Below, piece after piece: positions 1 through 5,868 of a stretch of DNA of 5,868 bases. A program made the translations under genes and the position numbers. Source of the stretch: Candidatus Sulfotelmatobacter sp. (GTDB lineage: Bacteria; Acidobacteriota; Terriglobia; Terriglobales; Acidobacteriaceae); contig JASICF010000313.1 of the NCBI GenBank assembly GCA_030044775.1, positions 1 to 5,868 on the forward strand. The letters are read 5' to 3'. The stretch's first letter is position 1, and every line of letters starts with the position of its first letter. The notes under the pieces are model-generated. The model saw nothing but the letters and a program-made list of their open reading frames with translations, was not told the origin of the DNA and did not search any database.

Positions 1-2
1 AT

Positions 3-245
3 GGAGATTTCTACGGCACAACCGTCGGCGGCGGGGCGAACAACACTTGCGAGGATGGCTGCGGCACGGTCTTCAGAATCCGCGGGGCCGCTTTTACGAC
101 CCTACACAGCTTCGGCGGTAGCGAAGGGTCTACCCCCTTTAATGGACTGGTTCAAGACACAGATGGCAACTTCTATGGTCTAACCGGCGCCGGCGGCAAT
201 TCTACATGCCAATCAGGTTGTGGGACGGTGTTCCAGATGTCTGTG
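3..245 (+). repeat. Two tandem GloVer protein repeats
   Basis: Copy 1 begins at base 3 and copy 2 at base 165, giving a period of 54 codons; the second copy is cut short by the TIG domain. Conserved positions are G-(D/N)-F-Y-G-x-T at the start and T-C-x-x-G-C-G-T-V-F about 14 residues later. The similarity is clear in protein and only moderate in DNA, so the duplication is old. More copies probably lie upstream of the window, because proteins of this family usually carry many in a row. Confidence 0.7.
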
Positions 246-491
246 GGGCTTGGTCCGTTCGTGAGCTTCGTGCGAAGCTCAGCCAATGTCGGGGATTACG
301 TTGGCATTCTAGGACAAGGACTCACCGGAACTACCAGCGTCTCGTTCAACGGGACTCCTGCAAGCTATATTGTGGTCTCTGACACGTTTGTAACTCCAAC
401 GGTTCCAGGCGGTGCCACCACTGGTTTTGTGACGGTTACGACCCCCAGCGGAACCCTGACCAGCAACACGCAATTTCGCGTCGCGCCGTAG
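3..491 (+). CDS. GloVer-repeat / IPT-TIG domain protein, C-terminal part (5' end outside window)
   Basis: The reading frame is open from base 3 to a TAG stop at 489-491 (162 residues visible), so this is the end of a longer protein. Residues 1-54 and 55 to about 90 are two consecutive copies of the GloVer (TIGR03803-like) repeat, with the cores GDFYGTT...GCGTVFRI and GNFYGLT...GCGTVFQM separated by a LHSFGG segment. These repeats are thought to form beta-propeller-like, surface or secreted domains. Residues about 95-162 resemble an IPT/TIG immunoglobulin-like fold, with GQGLTGTTSVSFNG, a run of beta-strand-like segments and a terminal SNTQFRV. Each repeat carries two cysteines with a TCxxGC spacing, which suggests a disulfide in an exported protein. 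No C-terminal anchor or sorting signal follows the TIG domain, which ends at the stop. Substrate and function are unknown; a role in carbohydrate or surface binding is only a guess. The family call is fairly firm, while the full architecture cannot be seen. Confidence 0.8.
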   Translation, partial: GDFYGTTVGGGANNTCEDGCGTVFRIRGAAFTTLHSFGGSEGSTPFNGLVQDTDGNFYGLTGAGGNSTCQSGCGTVFQMSVGLGPFVSFVRSSANVGDYVGILGQGLTGTTSVSFNGTPASYIVVSDTFVTPTVPGGATTGFVTVTTPSGTLTSNTQFRVAP

Positions 492-503
492 CGGAAGGCG
501 CGA
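481..503 (+). terminator. Hairpin over the stop codon, weak terminator candidate
   Basis: TCGCGCC (481-487) pairs perfectly with GGCGCGA (497-503) around a 9-base loop that contains the TAG stop. A smaller 5-bp hairpin (CCGAT 510-514 / ATCGG 519-523) follows. Neither has a T-run behind it, so an intrinsic terminator of the usual kind is not shown. The stems may only protect the 3' end of the transcript, or may be chance in GC-rich DNA. Confidence 0.2.
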
Positions 504-667
504 AGCCGGCCGATCATCATCGGGCAACACGCTCGCTCAGAGGCGTTGTTGTCCCATTTCCGTCTGGAAGATTAAGTTCCCGAGCGCCATCGGATGCGGC
601 TGATCGACAAGCAGACCCGTTGCGGAGCGAACTCTGCATGACCCACCGGCTAGATGCGCTCGCTGGC

Positions 668-696
668 TCTGTTTTGTTTCCATCTTCAGGTATAAT
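668..696 (+). promoter_or_regulatory. Candidate sigma-70-type promoter of the receptor gene
   Basis: TATAAT at 691-696 is an exact match to the -10 consensus and sits in a T-rich patch of otherwise GC-rich DNA. The expected -35 window (668-674, TCTGTTT) matches TTGACA poorly, and there is no TG extension directly before the -10 box (AGG instead). If used, transcription would start near 703 and leave a leader of roughly 130 bases before the ATG. The weak -35 suggests a promoter that needs an activator, or a chance match. Confidence 0.4.
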
Positions 697-771
697 TCGG
701 CGACTCTGGGCGGGCTGGATCTACTCACCTAGAAACAAACGCTAGACATTGGAACGCAGGCGCGTGCGGAG

Positions 772-808
772 GGTGAACACCCCTGTGATTTCTGTACACG
801 TGTTCACC
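772..808 (+). promoter_or_regulatory. Perfect 9-bp inverted repeat in the receptor leader
   Basis: GGTGAACAC (772-780) is repeated as its exact reverse complement GTGTTCACC (800-808), with 19 bases between. Within the spacer, GTG (785-787) can pair with CAC (797-799), extending the RNA stem past a 4-base bulge. The repeat ends 26 bases before the ATG at 835, downstream of the TATAAT box. It could be a dimer operator that blocks transcription, or an RNA hairpin that controls translation or stability of the receptor mRNA. There is no T-run after it, so a terminator or attenuator is less likely. The symmetry is certain; the function is inferred. Confidence 0.5.
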
Positions 809-834
809 ACCGGCATGCCTCTTCCTGGGGGGCT

Positions 835-3800
835 ATGTCGATGACGGGAATCTATCAGCAAGCGAGCAGTGAGCGAAAATTGCGGCATGAGTTTGGCCTT
901 CGATTTGGTTCGGCGGCAAAGTACTCGATTTGGCTATTCGCAGTGCTGGCGTTCCTGGCTTCATTCGCAGGTGGCCAGTCGGCCAGCCAACTGAACGGTA
1001 GTGTCACTGACCCGACCGGGGCGACGGTCGCCGGCGCCAAGATTACGCTCACGGATACGACAACGGCCTTGCAGCGGACGACCACAAGCAACGGTGCCGG
1101 CCTCTACCAATTCCTCGATGTGCCTCCGGGTGATTACCGGCTTGAGGCAAAGGCGGCCGGCTTCGCTGCATATCTCGCGTCGAAGATCACGCTCGTGGTG
1201 AAGACTCCATCCACCGTCCACATTCAACTTCAGGTTGCGGGGGTGGCGGAATCGGTGACGGTTGAAGGACAGGCGCCGCTGATCAACCGCACGGACGCGT
1301 CGCTCGGCAATGTTGTTGAGCAAGACCAAATCGCTGAGTTGCCGATTGCCGATCGCAACGTGGTTCAGTTGCTCAGCCTTCAGCCCGGAGTAGCCTACCT
1401 CGGGAATCAGAGTCAGGCACTGCAAGACACAGATACGCGCAGCGGCGCGGTGAATGGCCTGCGCAGCGACCAGTCCAACGTGATGCTCGATGGCATTGGC
1501 GTCAACGATCAGAACAATGGTTACGCGTTTACCAGCGTCTTGAATGTGCCGCCCGACTCGGTAGAAGAATTTAGGGTCACTACTGCCAATGCCAATGCGG
1601 ATTCCGGCTATTCCAGCGGAGCCCAGGTCGCGCTGGTGACCAAGAGCGGCACAAACTCTTTTCACGGCTCGGCCTACGAGTACAACCGCAATACCATCTT
1701 CAGCGCCAACGATCCGTTCCTGAAAGGAACCGAGCTAAGCAGCGGAGAGTCAAACACGCCGCCGAAGCTTTTGCGTAATGTATTCGGCGCGACGCTGGGA
1801 GGTCCGATCAAGAAGAACCGGCTCTTCTTCTTCACCAACTACGAAGGCCGTCGCGACGCTGAGGGAACCAGCGTATTGCGCGACGTGCCCAGCGCCACTC
1901 TGCGCGCCGGGGACCTTGTGTATCTATGTGCGACTCCTTCTCAATGTCCCGGCGGTACGGTCAATGGCGTGAGTGGCGTCCAGCCGGGCTACTATGCGCT
2001 GAATCCGACACAGATCACTGCTATGGATCCGCTGCATCTCGGCCCCAGTGCGGGAATCGAGAAAATTCTGAATCAATACCCCGCGGAGAACGAAAACGCC
2101 GGCGATGGCGTGAATATTCTGGGTTATCGTTTCGCGTCGAACGCGGATTCCGAGTACAACACTTACATCCTCAAAGGCGATTGGCACATCAACTCCAGCG
2201 GCTCGGAAACGTTGTTCTGGCGGGGAGAGATGCAAAATTTCAAAGAGCCGGGATTGCAGCAGTTCCCGGGGCAGGGGGCGTCGACAACTGTGCTGGACGA
2301 CAGCAAAGGATCCACGGTCGGGCTGACTTCACTGATTTCTTCGACGCTGGTCAACGATTTTCACTGGGGCTACATTCGGCAAGGCGGGCAGACGGCCGGG
2401 GTCTCTCAGGACCCGGCGGTCTATCTCAATGGTCTCGACAACCTGGTGCCGTTCACTCGCTCGACAATTTTCTTTGTGCCAGTCAACCAATTCAGCGACA
2501 CCTTGAACTGGACGCGGAGAAATCACACGTTGGAGTTCGGAACGGATTTGTTCATCATTCGCAACGACCGCAGCAGCTATGCCAACTCGTTCTCCGACGT
2601 GCAAACCAACGCGGTCTATTTGAACACAGGCGGAATCGCCAACACACCCAGCCCGCTCGATCCGGCAAACAATGGCTATCCGGCCGTCAACGAGAACTTC
2701 GGCCCTAACTACGACAGCGCAACGACCATCCTGTTGGGGATTTTCGCCGAGGGCGACGGCATCTACAATTTCTCGCGCAACGGCGGCGCTCTGCCGCAAG
2801 GAACGGCCATCGACCGCCGATACGCGATTAATGACTATGAATTTTATGGCCAGGACGCGTGGCGGATCACGCCACGGTTCACGCTGACCTACGGATTACG
2901 TTGGGTGCTTGAAGCTCCTCCGTATGAAACCAACGGATTGCAGGTGGCGCCTTGCGTGGAAGCGCCGGCAGGAGGCTGCACGAACCAGAACGTCGCCGAT
3001 TGGTTTAATCACACGGCACAATTAGCGGCCCAAGGCCTACCGGCCAATAATGCGGGCGAGATTACTTTTGTCCTGGGAGGACCGGTAAATCATGGTCCCG
3101 GGCTGTGGAATTGGGACCACAAGGATTTTTCACCTCGCGCCGCTTTCGCGTGGGCGCCCGATACCGGTGATGGATGGGTCTCCAAGATTTTGGGCAAGAA
3201 GGACCAGTTCTCGGTCCGCGGCGGCTACAACATCGTCTACGATCACTTCGGGATTCCGATCGTCAACAGCTTCGATCAACACGGCTCATTCGGTCTCTCC
3301 ACAGATCTCGGAAATCCCGCCGGCGTGGTAACTCCCGCCAATGCGCCGCGTTTTACCTGTCTCGTTCCGGGTGCTTCCGGCCAATCATGCTTGCCGAAGC
3401 CGTGTCCGAGTCTGAACGATCCGGGTTGCCTCTTCGGCCCGACTCCCTCAGGCTCGTTCCCGGTCACGCCGAGCAACACCGCTTTCGCGATTAACTGGGG
3501 ATTGGACCAAAGTGTGAAGACACCGTACGCGCACATGTTCAATTTCTCGGTTTCGCGGCAGATCACTTCGAAATCATCCCTGCAGTTAGCATATGTGGGA
3601 AGCGTTGGGCGGCGTTTGCCTCTGCAGGTCGATCTAGCTATGCCCGACGATCCTACCGATCCCTCCAGCAAAACAACATACTTCCCGTCCGCCACTATTC
3701 TTTCGAAAGCTGCAGAGGCTAAAACCCCAGTCAGCCAGATTCAACCTATACCATTTTTTGAGCATTTCTTTCCTGCCTGGGCTGGTGTCGGCACGCAAAC

Positions 3801-4893
3801 CAATCTGGGCCTGAACGGCCAGAGCTCATCAAATCCCAGCGGCGACAACTGCGCGCCGGGCGCCTTGCCAGCCAATCCGACAGCGACGCAGAATATTTAT
3901 GAACTCTGGAATTGTTTCCCGCACAATGAAACTTTCTCTCTGTTCCTCATGGATTTGCCGGCGTCGATTACCGGATTGAGCCCGGCGCTCCCCAACAGCA
4001 AGTACGGACCCTACACGTTCTACCACGATCAGTTCTCATCGCTTTATGCATGGCGCAACATCGGAACGTCCGACTACAACGCGCTGCAGGTCACGTACAA
4101 CGCCCGCTGGGGAGCGAATCTGCAGGGGCAATTCAACTACACATTTTCCAAATCGCTCGATGAAGCGTCAGCCGCGGAGCGTATCGGTCCGTATGAAGGC
4201 ACGGGTGGTACGGGTAACGATTTGAACGGCGGCGGCATTGTCATCAACTCATGGGATCCGCTTTCGCTGCGCGGTCTCTCCGATTTCAATGCCTTCAATC
4301 AGCTCAACGCGAACCTCGTCTATGCCTTGCCGTTTGGAAAAGGGCAGATGCTGGTTGGAAACACGAATCCGGTGACCCAGGCTTTGATTGCCGGATGGCA
4401 TGTCTCGGGTGTATTTCGCTGGACCAGTGGCTTCCCCATCACCGTCGACAATGGTTTCACCTGGGCAACCAACTGGAACATCGAGGGTGATGCCGAGCCC
4501 AATGGGCCGGCTCCTCTGGCTTCCAATCCAAAACATGCTTTTGTTGACGGCGTGGATATCGGCCCGGATATCTTTGCTAACCCGGCCGCAGCAGAGGCGG
4601 CTTTCCGGCCGGAGTGGCCAGGCGAATCCGGCGTGCGCAACAACGTCATCGGCGACGGCATGTTCGACATCGATACGGGAGTGAGCAAGGATTTCTCGCT
4701 CGGTGAGCGGAGACGGATCGAGTTCAGTTGGCAAGCCTTCAATGCGACCAATTCGGTGCGCTATGACGTGCGCGGCCCCGTCGGCGATTCAGCCCAGCCC
4801 TCGCTGTCCTATGATCCGTCGCAGTTTGGTAAATATCTTTCTACCTTGACGACGCCTCGCTTCATGCAATTTGCGTTGCGCTTTGACTTTTGA
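835..4893 (+). CDS. Oar-like TonB-dependent receptor with carboxypeptidase-regulatory-like domain
   Basis: Complete 1352-residue outer-membrane protein predicted to import a ligand using energy from TonB-ExbB-ExbD; the ligand is unknown. Residues 1 to about 49 form a long signal peptide with a basic stretch and the hydrophobic core SIWLFAVLAFLASFA. Residues about 52-133 are a carboxypeptidase-regulatory-like beta-sandwich (LNGSVTDPTGATVAGA, then GLYQFLDVPPGDYRL). ESVTVEG at 139-145 sits where a TonB-box-like segment is usual. The plug is about 146-275 (NVMLDGIGVND, ALVTKSGTNSFHGSAYEY), followed by the barrel. Family-typical barrel strands include FSPRAAFAWAP, NALQVTYNARWG, FNYTFSKSLDEAS and GWHVSGVFRWTSGFPITV. 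The last residues, FMQFALRFDF, end in the aromatic residue typical of barrel assembly. All ten cysteines form five close pairs. Two starts are possible: the outer ATG is given, but the ATG at 841 lies 8 bases after a G-run (827-832), a better ribosome-site spacing, and would remove only two residues. Neighbours lie more than 300 bases away on both sides. Confidence 0.95.
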   Translation: MSMTGIYQQASSERKLRHEFGLRFGSAAKYSIWLFAVLAFLASFAGGQSASQLNGSVTDPTGATVAGAKITLTDTTTALQRTTTSNGAGLYQFLDVPPGDYRLEAKAAGFAAYLASKITLVVKTPSTVHIQLQVAGVAESVTVEGQAPLINRTDASLGNVVEQDQIAELPIADRNVVQLLSLQPGVAYLGNQSQALQDTDTRSGAVNGLRSDQSNVMLDGIGVNDQNNGYAFTSVLNVPPDSVEEFRVTTANANADSGYSSGAQVALVTKSGTNSFHGSAYEYNRNTIFSANDPFLKGTELSSGESNTPPKLLRNVFGATLGGPIKKNRLFFFTNYEGRRDAEGTSVLRDVPSATLRAGDLVYLCATPSQCPGGTVNGVSGVQPGYYALNPTQITAMDPLHLGPSAGIEKILNQYPAENENAGDGVNILGYRFASNADSEYNTYILKGDWHINSSGSETLFWRGEMQNFKEPGLQQFPGQGASTTVLDDSKGSTVGLTSLISSTLVNDFHWGYIRQGGQTAGVSQDPAVYLNGLDNLVPFTRSTIFFVPVNQFSDTLNWTRRNHTLEFGTDLFIIRNDRSSYANSFSDVQTNAVYLNTGGIANTPSPLDPANNGYPAVNENFGPNYDSATTILLGIFAEGDGIYNFSRNGGALPQGTAIDRRYAINDYEFYGQDAWRITPRFTLTYGLRWVLEAPPYETNGLQVAPCVEAPAGGCTNQNVADWFNHTAQLAAQGLPANNAGEITFVLGGPVNHGPGLWNWDHKDFSPRAAFAWAPDTGDGWVSKILGKKDQFSVRGGYNIVYDHFGIPIVNSFDQHGSFGLSTDLGNPAGVVTPANAPRFTCLVPGASGQSCLPKPCPSLNDPGCLFGPTPSGSFPVTPSNTAFAINWGLDQSVKTPYAHMFNFSVSRQITSKSSLQLAYVGSVGRRLPLQVDLAMPDDPTDPSSKTTYFPSATILSKAAEAKTPVSQIQPIPFFEHFFPAWAGVGTQTNLGLNGQSSSNPSGDNCAPGALPANPTATQNIYELWNCFPHNETFSLFLMDLPASITGLSPALPNSKYGPYTFYHDQFSSLYAWRNIGTSDYNALQVTYNARWGANLQGQFNYTFSKSLDEASAAERIGPYEGTGGTGNDLNGGGIVINSWDPLSLRGLSDFNAFNQLNANLVYALPFGKGQMLVGNTNPVTQALIAGWHVSGVFRWTSGFPITVDNGFTWATNWNIEGDAEPNGPAPLASNPKHAFVDGVDIGPDIFANPAAAEAAFRPEWPGESGVRNNVIGDGMFDIDTGVSKDFSLGERRRIEFSWQAFNATNSVRYDVRGPVGDSAQPSLSYDPSQFGKYLSTLTTPRFMQFALRFDF

Positions 4894-5213
4894 AATGAGG
4901 ATGCCTGTGCGCTAAGTCAGACAGAAAGGATCAAGCAGAAACGGGGAGGGCGGGAGGAGGGTTGAAACCCCGCTCTAGACGGGCCGTTCGAAGTATGCAC
5001 TGCGGATGGTGCAAAGGCAAGGCAAAACGAAACCCCGCGACGAATTTCCGTAACAGTCGCAGAAAACTGCATATTCGGCGCCAACTTTCGTCGAAAACGT
5101 TGCAGGTTTTGTCGTAGCAGAGACAACGACCGACTCTTCACCAGAAACTTCGTTTTTCCAGGGGTTCTCGCCGTATCAACTCCAACATCGAAGCCAGGCT
5201 GTAAACTCGCAGT
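4894..5213. other. Intergenic region between the receptor gene and pqqB
   Basis: No convincing gene is visible. The only plus-strand frame of note is 40 codons at 4995-5117, very basic, starting MHCGWC, with no ribosome site. No terminator with a stem and a T-run follows the receptor stop. A G-quadruplex motif lies at 4943-4961. A weak hairpin is possible at 5109-5126 (TTGTC / GACAA). A short AT-rich stem before TTTTT at 5143-5157 is too unstable to call. I saw no -35/-10 pair good enough to name a pqqB promoter. No frame encodes the E-x3-Y core expected of the PqqA peptide. Confidence 0.6.
4943..4961 (+). other. G-quadruplex motif downstream of the receptor gene
   Basis: Four G-runs of three or more occur in 19 bases: GGGG (4943-4946), GGG (4948-4950), GGG (4952-4954) and GGG (4959-4961). 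The loops are 1, 1 and 4 bases, which fits the canonical G3+N1-7 pattern with short, stabilising loops. It lies on the coding strand 50 bases after the receptor stop, so it would also be present in the receptor mRNA if transcription reads through. CCCCG at 4968-4972 can compete by pairing with CGGGG at 4942-4946. Pattern match only; folding is not shown. Confidence 0.5.
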
Positions 5214-5868
5214 GTGCGAGTAAAAATTCTGGGATCGGCAGCGGGAGGAGCATTCCCACAGTGGAATTGCGCCTGCGAAAATTGCCGCTCGCTGAGGGCC
5301 GGAAAATTTCGCGGAAAGGCGCGCACGCAAACTCAAGTTGCGATCTGCGAGGAAAGCGCGCCCTGGTTCCTGCTGGGCGCATCTCCGGACTTGCGAGCAC
5401 AAATCGAAGCGACACCGGAACTTCATCCACGGGAAGGTTTGCGGCAATCTCCGATTGCCGGCGTCGTGCTGGCCAATGCCGATCTCGATCACGTGCTCGG
5501 ATTGCTATTGCTTCGTGAATTGCAACCCCTGCGCATTTATGCCACGGATTCGGTTCACAGAATTCTCAAAGAACATAATTCGTTCTTCCGGATGCTTGAG
5601 CGAGTCGCCGGGCAAACAGTTTGGCAAGACATTCCGCTCGAGTCGGAATTCCGCCTAAGCGACGCAGGCGGCAACAGCTCCGGCATTGTTTGCCGCGCCT
5701 TTTCATTAGACAGGCACTATCCGGCTTATGTTGCGCCCGAACGTCAGGCACAGCTCGCGCCCAAAGAGGCCTCGCTCGGGCTCATGATCGAATCGCACTC
5801 CGGCAAACGGCTCAGCTACATGCCAGCAGTTCCCGGACTAGACGACGGATTGCTGCAACAGATCGATG
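5214..5868 (+). CDS. pqqB: PqqB, pyrroloquinoline quinone biosynthesis protein B (N-terminal 218 codons, cut by window end)
   Basis: PqqB is a cytoplasmic metallo-beta-lactamase-fold enzyme of PQQ biosynthesis, reported to act as an iron-dependent hydroxylase on the tyrosine of the cross-linked Glu-Tyr intermediate, before the PqqC step. The N-terminus carries the family signature: VKILGSAAGGAFPQWNC at 3-19, then the zinc-binding CxCxxC cysteines C19, C21 and C24. GASPDLRAQ follows at 55-63, the active-site-region motif NADLDH at 88-93 and the GLLLLRE helix after it. YATDSVHRIL, ASLGLMIE and LSYMPAVPGLDDGLL match conserved blocks further on. About 218 of the usual roughly 300 residues are visible with no frameshift. 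The start must be GTG at 5214: a TAA stop lies in frame at 5202-5204, only three other codons lie between, and the conserved block begins at residue 3. No strong ribosome site is seen; the nearest AGG (5196-5198) is too far upstream. The rest of the pqq cluster presumably follows to the right. Confidence 0.95.
   Translation, partial: MRVKILGSAAGGAFPQWNCACENCRSLRAGKFRGKARTQTQVAICEESAPWFLLGASPDLRAQIEATPELHPREGLRQSPIAGVVLANADLDHVLGLLLLRELQPLRIYATDSVHRILKEHNSFFRMLERVAGQTVWQDIPLESEFRLSDAGGNSSGIVCRAFSLDRHYPAYVAPERQAQLAPKEASLGLMIESHSGKRLSYMPAVPGLDDGLLQQID

Larger units (their letters stand above)
492..834. other. Intergenic region before the TonB-dependent receptor
   Basis: No open frame on either strand here looks like a protein. 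A 63-codon minus-strand frame (537-728) has no recognisable motif, and its start lies inside the likely leader of the receptor gene. The first 200 bases (492-690) hold only the small hairpins noted separately. The last 145 bases hold a TATAAT box (691-696), a perfect 9-bp inverted repeat (772-780/800-808) and an 8-bp palindrome GGCATGCC (812-819). This half is therefore probably the promoter and untranslated leader of the receptor gene. Confidence 0.6.

Noticed and set aside
537..728. 63-codon minus-strand frame upstream of the receptor gene
   Set aside because: No motif is recognised, and it overlaps the likely promoter and leader on the other strand.
812..819. 8-bp palindrome GGCATGCC before the receptor start
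   Set aside because: It is too short to stand out in GC-rich DNA, and no second copy was seen nearby.
961..1665. 234-codon open frame on the minus strand inside the receptor gene
   Set aside because: It lies wholly antisense to the signal peptide, regulatory and plug domains of a gene with clear family motifs. Its protein is Arg/Ala/Val-rich with no recognisable domain, as expected for a GC-rich shadow frame.
1926..2708. 260-codon plus-strand frame overlapping the receptor gene
   Set aside because: It is in another frame of a clearly coding region. The translation is Arg/Gln-rich and low in order, with no motif or ribosome site.
4995..5117. 40-codon basic frame starting MHCGWC, considered as a small protein or a pqqA candidate
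   Set aside because: It has no ribosome site, lacks the Glu-x3-Tyr core of PqqA, has two cysteines only at the start and cannot be told from a chance frame.
5143..5157. Short stem followed by TTTTT, considered as an intrinsic terminator
   Set aside because: The stem is almost all A-T with a G-T pair and a 3-base loop, and the T-run is itself part of the stem. It would not be stable enough to terminate transcription.
4917..5492. 191-codon minus-strand frame across the gap and the start of pqqB
   Set aside because: It runs antisense through the conserved N-terminal motifs of pqqB, and the translation resembles no family known to me. The part over the gap alone is not enough to support a gene.

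Overview
The window looks like chromosomal DNA from a member of the Acidobacteriota, probably the Terriglobia or a Solibacter/Bryobacter-like group. This is inferred from protein families, not from a marker gene. The two supports are a very large Oar-like TonB-dependent receptor with an N-terminal carboxypeptidase-regulatory-like domain, a type strongly expanded in that phylum, and a secreted-type protein built from GloVer (TIGR03803-like) repeats plus an IPT/TIG domain. The DNA is moderately GC-rich by eye, and there are no insertion sequences, phage genes, tRNAs, rRNAs or CRISPR arrays.

Layout, all genes on the + strand: (1) 3-491, the C-terminal 162 residues of a GloVer-repeat/TIG protein whose start lies outside the window. 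(2) 492-834, a gap holding a short hairpin across the stop codon, an exact TATAAT box at 691-696 and a perfect 9-bp inverted repeat at 772-780/800-808 just before the next gene. (3) 835-4893, a complete 1352-residue outer-membrane TonB-dependent receptor with a signal peptide, a carboxypeptidase-regulatory-like domain, a plug, a long barrel and a C-terminal phenylalanine. Its only ten cysteines fall into five closely spaced pairs. (4) 4894-5213, a gap with a canonical G-quadruplex motif at 4943-4961 and no convincing gene. (5) 5214-5868, the first 218 codons of pqqB, a metallo-beta-lactamase-fold enzyme of pyrroloquinoline quinone (PQQ) biosynthesis. It starts at GTG and runs off the window end.

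The gaps of 343 and 320 bases suggest three transcription units rather than one tight operon. The receptor next to a PQQ gene is suggestive of a link (uptake of PQQ, of a metal used by PQQ enzymes, or of a substrate), but receptors of this type are so numerous in Acidobacteriota that chance adjacency is the null hypothesis. I found no clearly new system. The points most worth checking are the leader inverted repeat, the G-quadruplex motif, the cysteine pairs and the absence of a recognisable pqqA before pqqB.
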